Assembly: GCF_000317475.1 (NCBI RefSeq)
Contig: NC_019729.1
Span: forward strand, 1,502,501 to 1,566,500
Direction: 5' to 3'
Source of the DNA: Oscillatoria nigro-viridis PCC 7112
GTDB taxonomy: Bacteria; Cyanobacteriota; Cyanobacteriia; Cyanobacteriales; Microcoleaceae
DNA length: 64,000 nucleotides
The translations under genes and the position numbers were made by a program. Below the pieces are notes generated by a model. The model ran no database searches. It was not told the DNA's origin and was given only the letters and a program-made list of their open reading frames with translations. This document shows, in pieces, positions 55,937-64,000 of the stretch (position 1 is the stretch's first letter; every line of letters begins with the position of its first letter).

Positions 55937-56401
55937 TTACCCCTTACCCATTTTTTGAGATAATTGCTCGGCTACCCGCTTGAGTCGGCGGAGTTGGTCT
56001 TTCATATCTTTCTGCGTCCAAGGGGCTGCAAAGCGATTGAAACCAAATCTAATTAAAGGATTGGGAATTTGAAATTCAAAGCGGTTAATCAAGAGAGTTC
56101 CTTGGATTTGGGGCTGGCATTCCCAACGATCGCATCCTTTGAAAAATCCGTCAAACCCCCAAACAATTAAACCGGGTTGTCGCTCCAACACAACACTCTC
56201 TAAAGTGGGTTGCAAAACCGGAATTTTTATGATAAATAAGCTGCGACTTCCTACGGCAGTATCCCATTCGCCCTGGGGATCGCAGCGCAGCAGGGGATTG
56301 AGCCACTTGTGCATTAAAGTGCGATCGACTATACACTGCTCCACCAGAGTAGCAGCAGCGCTAATTTCAATGGATTGCTCGAAAACTTGACGAATTGACA
56401 T
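55937..56401 (-). CDS. SRPBCC (START-like) family protein
   Basis: ATG 56401 gives 154 residues. The strand-helix pattern is that of the polyketide cyclase/START superfamily: an N-terminal 'EQSIEISAAATLVEQCIVDR' strand-helix, 'LMHKWLNPLLRCDP', middle strands ending in 'LLINRFEFQIPNPLI', and a long C-terminal helix (KDMKDQLRRLKRVAEQL). Family members bind hydrophobic ligands; none is predicted here. The ATG is preceded by AGG; the TTG-initiated longer frame at 56416 is less likely. Confidence 0.75.
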   Translation of the reverse strand: MSIRQVFEQSIEISAAATLVEQCIVDRTLMHKWLNPLLRCDPQGEWDTAVGSRSLFIIKIPVLQPTLESVVLERQPGLIVWGFDGFFKGCDRWECQPQIQGTLLINRFEFQIPNPLIRFGFNRFAAPWTQKDMKDQLRRLKRVAEQLSQKMGKG

Positions 56402-56548
56402 GAGAACCTGCAACAAGGAGGGTATTACAAAACTTTGCTTACTTTATAGTCATTTATTTACTTGTAACGTCAATTTTTCCAGAAATTAAAAGATTGACAC
56501 ACTCATAAATACAGTGTATCATCTTGAATTAAAGTATATATACCAATT

Positions 56549-57766
56549 ATGCAGCTAGTCGCAAGGCACGTCATTAAACCAAATCATAGGTTTTATCGAG
56601 AAGCCGATCGACTGTCTTGGCTGTGCAAAAACCTTTACAACAGCGCTAACTACATCTACCGTCAAAACTTTTTCGCCAGCCAACAAACAAAAGCTCTGGC
56701 TGTCGATCGCGCACTCAAAACAAGTCCTGATTACAAAGCACTGCCCGCAAAATTAGCGCAAAGCACGATCGGCTTAGTCCTCAAAGCATGGACTAGCTAT
56801 TATCTAGCGGTGCGAAACTATCATGAAAACCCAACTAAATTTAAAGCAGCACCGCAAATCCCTGATTGTAAAGGTTCCAGAGAGCGAAAAAGACAGGACA
56901 GGCGCTTTGTAGTTGTATTTAATTGTCAAGCTGTCAGCAAAAGAGCCTTAAAAAAAGGATATGCTCGCCCCTCTGGGACTAATATTTGGTTGCCCTCAAA
57001 AGTCACCTCGATTCTGGAAATCCGGATTGTTCCCAAAGTAGCTGGTTATGTTGTCGAGGTGCTCTATGAAAAGTTAGAACAGCCTTTACAAGTTAATCAG
57101 AGAGTAGCTGCCATAGATTTAGGATTAAACAATCTGGCAACATTAACCTACAATGTTCCTGGGTTAGTACCGACAATCTACGACGGACGGGCTGTTAAGT
57201 CAACAAACCAATACTGCAATCAAGTTTCATCGGCATTGAAATCATTGCTGCCCGCACAGCAAAAAAACAGTAAAAAAATCGCCAAATTGTGGCACAAGCG
57301 TAACTGTAAAGTCGATTATTACTTCCAGAGGACGAGTTGTACAATTATTAAAGAACTCGTCGATCATCAAATGGGATTGCTGGTTATAGGCTGGAACCAT
57401 GATTTTAAAGATGGGATTAATACTGGTAAGATTAGAAATCAAAATTTTGCCTGTATTCCCCATTGCCGGTTTCTGCAAATGTTGCAGTATAAAGGAAAAC
57501 TTGCGGGAATTCAAGTTGTGTTAGTTGAGGAGAGTTACACCTCCAAATGTTCAGCTTTGGATTTGGAACCAATTCAACAACATTCCGACTACATTGGCAG
57601 TAGGGTAAAAAGAGGATTGTTCAAAACCAAAACAGGACGATTCATAAATGCCGATGTAAACGGTTATTTGAATATTGGCAAAAAAGCAGTCGGAGATGGG
57701 TTTATCCCTAATTCGATAGAGGGTTTTGTAGTTAACCCAGTACGGTTAAAAGTGTACAAACATTAA
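56549..57766 (+). CDS. tnpB: TnpB-family protein without zinc finger, second copy of the group
   Basis: A protein of 405 residues, clearly related to the protein at 6385-7653 (shared MQL...RHVIK, 'KNLYNSANYIYRQNF', 'INTGKIRNQNFACIPHCRF', 'VEESYTSKCSALDLEPI', RVKRGLF). Asp is present in 'VAAIDLGLNNLATL' and in 'FINADVNGYLNI'. The RuvC-II position again reads VIGWN rather than a Glu motif, and no zinc-finger CxxC pairs occur. The Glu of VEESYTSK is the candidate third acid. It is a solo gene without tnpA; the element ends are not clear. Confidence 0.85.
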   Translation: MQLVARHVIKPNHRFYREADRLSWLCKNLYNSANYIYRQNFFASQQTKALAVDRALKTSPDYKALPAKLAQSTIGLVLKAWTSYYLAVRNYHENPTKFKAAPQIPDCKGSRERKRQDRRFVVVFNCQAVSKRALKKGYARPSGTNIWLPSKVTSILEIRIVPKVAGYVVEVLYEKLEQPLQVNQRVAAIDLGLNNLATLTYNVPGLVPTIYDGRAVKSTNQYCNQVSSALKSLLPAQQKNSKKIAKLWHKRNCKVDYYFQRTSCTIIKELVDHQMGLLVIGWNHDFKDGINTGKIRNQNFACIPHCRFLQMLQYKGKLAGIQVVLVEESYTSKCSALDLEPIQQHSDYIGSRVKRGLFKTKTGRFINADVNGYLNIGKKAVGDGFIPNSIEGFVVNPVRLKVYKH

Positions 57767-57850
57767 ATTTAGGCGATGTCTAGATTTTTTGGAACTATTA
57801 TTAAAGTTTCGTCTTCTCCTTGTCAAATCTGACGTTAACCTGAGAAAAAA

Positions 57851-59527
57851 ATGAATGAAACTTGGCAAGAAATAACTCAACCGATATCGGGCCCCATAGC
57901 GGCTTTGTCCGATCGCATTTTGGCCCAGGCCCAGCCCGGGAATCCGCTGACAGATGCCGAACGCGGAATTAACAATTTCATTCAGGGCTCAAACATTGAA
58001 AATCTCCTCTGGGCTGTCGGTATCCTGCTAATTGGCTTGATAGTATCAGCCCTCGTCTCATCTGTAGTCGGGGGATTGCTCAAGAAGACTACCCTCGACA
58101 ACCGGCTGGCTGCTTGGATTACCGGCCGCCCGGAAGGAGCAGGATCTCCGCAAGTGGAAAAATGGATTTCCGCAGCGGTGTTCTGGATCATTTTTGTCTT
58201 TTTCCTCATTGCCTTTTTCAACCGGCTGAATCTAACGGCTGTCTCGCAACCCCTCAATACTTTTCTGAATCAAATTACCGGTTTCTTGCCGAAGTTAGCC
58301 GGCGCGCTAATTTGGTTGGGGATTGCTTGGGTATTGGCAACTGTAGCCAAAATGGCCGTATCGCGGGCGATGCGGGCTTTTAGCGTGGACGAGCGCTTGA
58401 ATCAGGAGGTGGGCGCTGCGCCCGCTGAGCGCCCTTTGCTGCTGAGCGATACTGTGGCGAATGCGCTGTACTGGTTCATTTTTCTGCTGTTTTTGCCCCT
58501 AATTCTCGACTCGCTGGAAATGCAGCAGGCTCTGCTTCCAGTTAATAATTTGCTCAACCAAATTTTGGCGGCAATTCCGAAAATTCTGGAAGCTGTGCTG
58601 ATTGGGTTTGTGGGCTGGCTGCTGGCTGTGGTGGTGCGGCGGATTGTCACAAATCTGTTGGCCGCTGCTGGGGCGGACGGTTTGGGCGCTCGGTTTGGAA
58701 TTTCGCGGACTTCGGGCGGACAATCGCTGTCGTGGATTGTCGGGACGATCGTCTATGTTTTGATTTTGATTCCAACGGCGATCGCAGCTCTGAACGCTTT
58801 GGACATTCAAGCGATTTCGCAGCCTGCAGTCGCGATGCTCAACGACATTTTGGGCGCGGTTCCCAAAATCTTCACGGCAGCGCTGATTCTGGCGGTTGCT
58901 TACATTTTGGGCCGCTGGATCGGCGATTTGGTGACTAATATCCTGACGGGAATTGGCTTTAACAATGTCTTTTCTTGGTTGGGAGTGCAGCCACCGAAAC
59001 AGCCGCTGAGGCTACCGCAAAGTTCGATCGATCCGGAGGCAACGATTCTTCAGGAACCCGAACTTCCGACCCGCACGCCTTCTGAGTTTGTCGGCATTGT
59101 GGTGCAGGTGGGCATCATGCTGTTTGCAGTGGTGGCGGCTACCGACGTGCTGCAAATTCCAGCGCTGACGGCGATTGTTAGCGGTATTGTGCTGGTTGCA
59201 GGCCGGGTGCTGGCCGGTTTGGTGGTATTTGCGATCGGCTTGTATTTGGCGAATCTGGCCTTTAGTTTGATTGCCAGTTCTGGAACTCGTCAAGCGCGGC
59301 TTTTGGGCCAAACGGCTCGGATCGCGATTATTGCCTTTGTTTCGGCCTTGGCGCTGCAACAGATGGGCATTGGCAGCGATATTGTGAATTTGGCTTTCGG
59401 GCTGCTGCTTGGGGCGATCGCAGTTGGTATTGCTCTAGCTTTTGGTTTGGGCGGGCGCGAGATTGCGGCCGACCAAATTCGCGAATGGTTAGCGTCGTTT
59501 AAACAAGATAAGACGCCCCGTTTGTAA
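57851..59527 (+). CDS. TM-helix-repeat (mechanosensitive-channel-related) membrane protein
   Basis: A protein of 558 residues with an internally repeated unit: a hydrophobic helix pair followed by a 'LLNQILAAIPKILEAVLIGF'-like segment. This occurs at least three times (LNTFLNQITGFLPKLAGALI; VNNLLNQILAAIPKILEAVL; VAMLNDILGAVPKIFTAALI). This is the conserved TM-helix repeat of CmpX/MscS-related proteins. A beta-domain typical of MscS is not evident. It probably sits in the cytoplasmic membrane with a role in osmotic or mechanical response (inference). A strong terminator follows at 59534. Confidence 0.87.
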   Translation: MNETWQEITQPISGPIAALSDRILAQAQPGNPLTDAERGINNFIQGSNIENLLWAVGILLIGLIVSALVSSVVGGLLKKTTLDNRLAAWITGRPEGAGSPQVEKWISAAVFWIIFVFFLIAFFNRLNLTAVSQPLNTFLNQITGFLPKLAGALIWLGIAWVLATVAKMAVSRAMRAFSVDERLNQEVGAAPAERPLLLSDTVANALYWFIFLLFLPLILDSLEMQQALLPVNNLLNQILAAIPKILEAVLIGFVGWLLAVVVRRIVTNLLAAAGADGLGARFGISRTSGGQSLSWIVGTIVYVLILIPTAIAALNALDIQAISQPAVAMLNDILGAVPKIFTAALILAVAYILGRWIGDLVTNILTGIGFNNVFSWLGVQPPKQPLRLPQSSIDPEATILQEPELPTRTPSEFVGIVVQVGIMLFAVVAATDVLQIPALTAIVSGIVLVAGRVLAGLVVFAIGLYLANLAFSLIASSGTRQARLLGQTARIAIIAFVSALALQQMGIGSDIVNLAFGLLLGAIAVGIALAFGLGGREIAADQIREWLASFKQDKTPRL

Positions 59528-59533
59528 CTCTAT

Positions 59534-59566
59534 AAAATGGCGTTTGTCAAGTACAAACGCCATTTT
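59534..59566 (+). terminator. rho-independent terminator after the TM-helix-repeat gene
   Basis: A perfect 14-bp stem aaaatggcgtttgt / acaaacgccatttt around CAAGT, followed by a T-run (59563-59569), seven bases after the stop codon. Confidence 0.93.
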
Positions 59567-59630
59567 TTTATGATTAATTTCATTGTGAGGGTCGCGAAGC
59601 AATCCCAAAGCCTTTGAATTGGAGGATACA

Positions 59631-59750
59631 GGGAGCATCTCAATGAAAGCAACCAAGCTAGAAATTCGAGTTTTGAGGCAGGAGGCTCTCTTGCTGCGAG
59701 GCAGAAGGAAAGAGCCAGAAGAAGTATTTTTCCAAATATGAGATGCTCCC
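59631..59750. mobile_element. 120-bp MITE copy 2
   Basis: Inverted ends gggagcatctca (59631) and tgagatgctccc (to 59750), perfect over 12 bases. The interior is similar to copy 1 (51583-51719) but about 17 bases shorter. No obvious target duplication remains. The rest of the 59567-59941 spacer shows no gene. Confidence 0.85.
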
Positions 59751-59941
59751 GTTCTGTTTAAATATCTGCACCTACTTACACAACCTCACAATTATTGCGA
59801 AGCGGGAGTTTTAACCTGGGCTCTGAGACTATTTGACAAGTAATTAGCTACAATCGAGCTTGTTTAGAAATTTATCCCAAACAAGTAAATCCTGCTACTT
59901 GGGCAGCAATACAAAATAACTTAAGATTAGCTTAACAAACT

Positions 59942-62900
59942 ATGAATGCGATCGCCAACTTACCAGATTATCAAATCACAGAGCAATTATACACAGGTAC
60001 GCGCACCCTTGTCTATCGAGGCATCCGTACCAGCGACCAACAACCCGTCGCCATCAAATTACTGCGAAATGAATACCCCAACTTTAACGAACTCGTTCAA
60101 TTCCGCAACCAATATACCATTGCCAAAAATCTCGACTTTCCTAGTATTATCAAACCCTTAACCCTAGAAGTTAATGGCAATGGCTATGCCTTAGTCATGG
60201 AAGACTTTGGTGGAATTTCCCTATCTGATTATCTCCAAATAGCCACGGATGAAAAGCCCCAATATCAATATTTACCTTTAGGTGAATTTCTCCAGATATC
60301 TCTTAAAATAACAGAAACTTTGCACTACTTATACCAAAATAGAGTCATACACAAAGACATAAAACCAGCTAATATTCTGATAGATCCTGCAACAAAAGAA
60401 ATCAAATTAATTGATTTTAGCATCGCCTCTCTACTTCCGAGAGAAACCCAAGAAATTCAGAATACTAATCATTTAGAAGGTACATTAGCCTATCTTTCTC
60501 CCGAACAAACTGGTCGAATGAATCGCGGCATAGACTACCGCACTGACTTTTATTCTCTGGGAATCACATTTTATGAATTATTGACGGGAACATTGCCATT
60601 TAGATCGGAAGATGCAATGGAATTGGTACATTGTCACCTGGCGAAACAGCCAATACCCATCCATCAAATTAATTCAGAAATTCCCCTAGCTTTGTCAGAA
60701 ATTGTCAGTAAGTCGATCGCAAAAAATGCCGAAAATCGTTATCAGAGTGCCTTGGGAATTAAGCACGATTTAGAAATCTGTCTAGATCGACTACAAACTA
60801 CAGGCACAATAGAACCTTTTGAAATAGGAAAGCGAGATATCAGCGATCGCTTCCTAATTCCCGAAAAACTCTACGGAAGAGAAGCCGAAGTCAATCAACT
60901 ATTAAATTCCTTCGATCGCGTCGCCAATGGCACAACAGAAATAATCCTAGTAGCGGGTTTTTCTGGGATTGGGAAAACCGCAGTAGTTAATGAAGTACAT
61001 AAACCCATTGTTCGGCAACGCGGCTATTTTATTAAAGGGAAATATGACCAATTTCAACGGAATATTCCCTTTTCGGCTTTCGTGGAAGCTTTTCGCGATT
61101 TGATGGGGCAACTATTATCAGAATCAGAAGAACAATTGCAAACATGGAAAACTAATATTCTCGCAGCATTGGGAGACAATGGGCAAGTATTAATTGATGT
61201 AATTCCTGAGTTAGAAAACATCATCGATCGACAGCCACCATCCCTAGAATTATCAGGAACAGCAGCCCAAAATCGCTTTAATTTATTATTTCAAAAATTT
61301 GTCAAAGTCTTTACCAGTAAAGAACATCCCTTAGTGATGTTTTTAGATGACTGGCAATGGGCTGATTCTGCATCACTGAATTTGCTTTCATTATTGACCC
61401 AACAAGATACAGGACATCTATTGATATTAGGTGCTTATCGAGATAATGAAGTTTCCCCTGTCCATCCATTTATCTTAACCGTAGAGGAACTGCTCAAAAC
61501 AGGGGCAACGGTAAATACGATTACATTACCGCCGTTAAGAGAATCAGATATTAATCGATTGGTAGCAGATACGCTAAATTGCGAACTATCTCTTGCCCAG
61601 CCTTTGACAAAATTAGTCTATCAAAAAACCAAGGGAAATCCTTTCTTTGCAACTCAGTTCCTCAAAGCTTTACACGATGACAAGTTAATTACCTTTAATT
61701 GGGATATCCAGCATTGGCAGTGCGATATTGCCCAAATCAAAGCCTTGGCAATTACTGATGATGTTGTTGAATTCATGGCGTTGCAATTGCAGAAATTACC
61801 AATTCCAACTCAGGATGTCTTAAAGTTGGCTGCTTGTATTGGAGCGCAGTTCGATTTGCATAATTTGGCAATAGTTTCACAACAATCGGAAACAGAGACG
61901 GCGACAGTTTTATGGAGAGCATTGCAGGGTGGAGTAATTTTACCTGTTAGCAATGTTTATAAGTTTTATCAGGTTGAAGGCAATAATAACTTAAGCCCCG
62001 AGGATGAAAATGCTAATAAACAAAATGCTAGATACAGATTTTTGCACGATCGCGTTCAACAAGCTGCCTATTCTCTGATTCCCTCAGACCAAAAACAGGC
62101 TACTCATCTCAAAATCGGTCAACTGCTCCAACAAAACTTATCAGAAATAGAAAAGGAGGACAAGCTATTTGATATTGTCGGGCATTTGAATTTAGGAATT
62201 CGGTTAATTACTCAAGCCCAAGAACGAGAAGCCTTAGCCAGACTTAACTTAGCAGCAGGACAGAAAGCCAGAAATTCTACAGCCTATTCAGCCGCCAGAA
62301 GTTTTGTGCAAATAGGGATTGAGTTGCTAACCCCAGACTGTTGGCAAACTCAGTATGAATTAACCCTCAATCTGTATGTAGCTGCGGCGGAAACTGCCTA
62401 CTTGAATGCTGATTTTGATGGTATGGAAGAAATGGCCGATCTGGTTTTGCGATCTGCCACAACAATACTAGATAAAGTCAAAATATTTGAGATTCAAATC
62501 AACGCACTGACAGCCCAAAGTCAGATGTTAAAAGCGATCGCAGTAGGCAGAAATGCCCTAACACAATTAGGGGTTGAGTTCTCATCGGAACCTGACGAAG
62601 CCTTGACAGGCAAAGCACTACAAACCCTTGCCGATCGACTCCAGGGCAAACAGATTGAGGAACTGATTAACCTCCCTGTGATGAGCGATCCTCGGACAAT
62701 TGCGGCTATGCAACTGTTAGCAATGTTGTTTTCGCCCATTTTTGCGGGAAATCCTGCCTTGCTGCCTCTGCACGGCTCTACAATGGTCAGTCTATCACTC
62801 CAATTTGGAAATGCACCCGCATCAACAATCGGGTATGCAAGTTATGGCATGGTGCTGTCTGTCTTTTTGGGAGAAGTAGAAAAAGGCTATTGCTTTGGTC

Positions 62901-64000
62901 GAGTGGCACTGAGCGTACTCAATCAGTTGAATGTCCGGGAATTTAAGTCCATAACTTTACTTTTCTTTGGCTGTTTTCTCCAGCACCGTCAAGAAGCACT
63001 AAGGGCAGTAATTATAACGGCAAAAGAGGGCTATATGAGTGGAATAGAAACTGGTGATTTCCTAAATGCTGGCTACAATATTAGTGTTTATTTTGACGAT
63101 AGTTTCTTCGCTGGAGTGAATTTCTCTGATTGGGAACCAGAAATAGAAAATTACTGTGCTGTCTTGGCTCAAGTTAAGCAAGATTCTCCTCTGGGTTATC
63201 TGAAGATGAAAAAACAGATGGCGCAGAGTTTGATAGAAGTTGTCAATCAACCGGATTTATTAATCGGAACCGCCTACGATGAAACGGTGATGATTCCCAA
63301 GCACCATCAGGATCATGAGTTTACAGCTCTCGCTTTTCTCTATATATACAAATTGATTCTTGGCTATCTATTTGGCAACTACACCAATGCCCTAGAATAC
63401 ATAGCCCAAGCTAATCTTTATTTGATGGCAGCAGCCGGAGTAATTCATACTCCGGTTTTCCATTTTTATGCCGGGTTAACCTACTTGGCAGTATTTTCTA
63501 CGCAGTCAGAAATTGAGCGCTCTAAGACTCTCCATTTGGTAGAAACCCATCAAACTACTCTGGCTCAGTGGGCGCGTTATGCTCCGATGAATCACCAACA
63601 CAAAGTTAACTTAGTAGAGGCAGAAAAATGCCGACTTTTAGGCAAGAATTATGAAGCAGGAGATTTGTACGATCGCGCAATTGCCGGAGCCAAAGAAAAC
63701 CAATATATCCAAGAAGAAGCGTTAGCTAATGAACTAGCAGCTAAATTTTATCTGGAGTGGGGCAAAGAAAAATTTGCTTCTGGATATATGGAGGAAGCAT
63801 ACTACTGTTACACCCGATGGGGTGCGAAGGCGAAAGTTGCTTATTTAGAACAGCACTATCCCCAACTACTAGAGGCTATTCTCCAACCGACTAAACGAGC
63901 TATCATATCTGAGGGAACAATCTCTCCCACGCTGATGAGAAGCTTAACTAGCACCAGTAACAGCAACAGCCAGAATTTATGGTTGGATTTTCCGGCGGTG
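59942..64000 (+). CDS. multidomain Ser/Thr kinase-AAA ATPase sensor protein, 3' partial
   Basis: The frame runs open for 1353 codons from ATG 59942 to the end of the window. The protein kinase domain (about 8-275) has 'AIKLL' Lys, 'VIHKDIKPANILID' and IDFSIAS (DFG-like DFS). A STAND/AAA-type ATPase domain (about 290-560) has 'YGREAEVNQLL', the Walker A 'VAGFSGIGKTAVV' and the Walker B-like VMFLDDWQWADS. A long TPR-like helical region follows. In complete homologues a GAF and a histidine kinase end the protein; these would lie beyond 64000. It is probably a two-headed signalling kinase. Confidence 0.92.
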   Translation, partial: MNAIANLPDYQITEQLYTGTRTLVYRGIRTSDQQPVAIKLLRNEYPNFNELVQFRNQYTIAKNLDFPSIIKPLTLEVNGNGYALVMEDFGGISLSDYLQIATDEKPQYQYLPLGEFLQISLKITETLHYLYQNRVIHKDIKPANILIDPATKEIKLIDFSIASLLPRETQEIQNTNHLEGTLAYLSPEQTGRMNRGIDYRTDFYSLGITFYELLTGTLPFRSEDAMELVHCHLAKQPIPIHQINSEIPLALSEIVSKSIAKNAENRYQSALGIKHDLEICLDRLQTTGTIEPFEIGKRDISDRFLIPEKLYGREAEVNQLLNSFDRVANGTTEIILVAGFSGIGKTAVVNEVHKPIVRQRGYFIKGKYDQFQRNIPFSAFVEAFRDLMGQLLSESEEQLQTWKTNILAALGDNGQVLIDVIPELENIIDRQPPSLELSGTAAQNRFNLLFQKFVKVFTSKEHPLVMFLDDWQWADSASLNLLSLLTQQDTGHLLILGAYRDNEVSPVHPFILTVEELLKTGATVNTITLPPLRESDINRLVADTLNCELSLAQPLTKLVYQKTKGNPFFATQFLKALHDDKLITFNWDIQHWQCDIAQIKALAITDDVVEFMALQLQKLPIPTQDVLKLAACIGAQFDLHNLAIVSQQSETETATVLWRALQGGVILPVSNVYKFYQVEGNNNLSPEDENANKQNARYRFLHDRVQQAAYSLIPSDQKQATHLKIGQLLQQNLSEIEKEDKLFDIVGHLNLGIRLITQAQEREALARLNLAAGQKARNSTAYSAARSFVQIGIELLTPDCWQTQYELTLNLYVAAAETAYLNADFDGMEEMADLVLRSATTILDKVKIFEIQINALTAQSQMLKAIAVGRNALTQLGVEFSSEPDEALTGKALQTLADRLQGKQIEELINLPVMSDPRTIAAMQLLAMLFSPIFAGNPALLPLHGSTMVSLSLQFGNAPASTIGYASYGMVLSVFLGEVEKGYCFGRVALSVLNQLNVREFKSITLLFFGCFLQHRQEALRAVIITAKEGYMSGIETGDFLNAGYNISVYFDDSFFAGVNFSDWEPEIENYCAVLAQVKQDSPLGYLKMKKQMAQSLIEVVNQPDLLIGTAYDETVMIPKHHQDHEFTALAFLYIYKLILGYLFGNYTNALEYIAQANLYLMAAAGVIHTPVFHFYAGLTYLAVFSTQSEIERSKTLHLVETHQTTLAQWARYAPMNHQHKVNLVEAEKCRLLGKNYEAGDLYDRAIAGAKENQYIQEEALANELAAKFYLEWGKEKFASGYMEEAYYCYTRWGAKAKVAYLEQHYPQLLEAILQPTKRAIISEGTISPTLMRSLTSTSNSNSQNLWLDFPAV

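Noticed and set aside
1-64000. Frequent gcgatcgc octamers as a regulatory system
   Set aside because: This is the well-known HIP1 motif of many cyanobacteria; it supports the taxonomic guess but is not specific to any gene here.
59942-64000. Multidomain kinase as a possible novel NLR-like defence protein
   Set aside because: Kinase-AAA-TPR architecture with an open C-terminus fits the common cyanobacterial HstK-type sensor kinases; no defence genes are adjacent.

Overview
The window comes from a filamentous, Oscillatoriales-type cyanobacterium (Microcoleus/Oscillatoria/Phormidium-like; the genus is inferred, not proven). The evidence is the photosystem II genes psbD-psbC, the photosystem I assembly gene ycf4, the cytochrome b6f subunit gene petL, frequent GCGATCGC (HIP1-type) octamers, short tandem heptamer repeats, very large multi-GAF/PAS kinases, and a heavy load of insertion sequences. 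No rRNA, tRNA or CRISPR array was recognised.

Layout. 1-10.7 kb: a partial membrane protein, a cupin-like protein, a two-domain VOC protein, a FUSC transporter, a DoxX protein, a DUF5335-like protein, a solo tnpB, and a divergent SMP-30/gluconolactonase and GMC oxidoreductase pair. 10.7-12.0 kb: repeat debris, namely a MITE and a dead IS630 gene. 12.2-18.7 kb: housekeeping genes petL, aroB, a TPR protein, an SPFH protein, folP, a Uma2 protein, tpiA, a PCP-reductase-domain protein, and a small membrane gene apparently split by a stop codon. 18.9-26.5 kb: a signalling locus of a REC-GGDEF protein, a hemerythrin-fold protein without its iron ligands, and a 2009-residue hybrid kinase. 26.5-34.26 kb: a tower of nested insertion sequences. 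An IS5-type element sits in an IS4-type element; an ISKra4 element sits in another IS4-type element, which sits in an IS5-type remnant; a second copy of that IS4-type element sits in an IS630 element, and the IS630 end supplies the stop codon of the adjacent kinase. 34.26-43.6 kb: a phytochrome/cyanobacteriochrome-like multi-GAF kinase, psbC and psbD (not overlapping here), a tnpB, and ycf4. 43.9-46.3 kb: a cyclophilin lipoprotein and a ketoacyl synthase whose coding region carries in-frame tandem repeats. 46.4-50.1 kb: an IS605-type element whose tnpB is interrupted by a complete group II intron. 50.4-64 kb: a cNMP-domain histidine kinase, mutL, a SirB1-like protein, a DUF1400 secreted protein, an SRPBCC protein, another solo tnpB, a TM-helix-repeat channel protein, and the 5' part of a Ser/Thr-kinase/AAA multidomain sensor that runs off the window.

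The dominant theme is invasion by repeats and mobile elements. Insertions can be dated relative to one another from exact target duplications, exons can be rejoined in frame across a group II intron, and repeats have entered or separated normally compact genes (ketoacyl synthase, mutL, the psbD/psbC junction). The most notable structure is the group II intron inside an IS605 tnpB. I found no clear previously undescribed defence or metabolic system. The hemerythrin-like protein without metal ligands in a c-di-GMP/phosphorelay locus, and the TnpB pair with a displaced glutamate, are the best protein-level leads.
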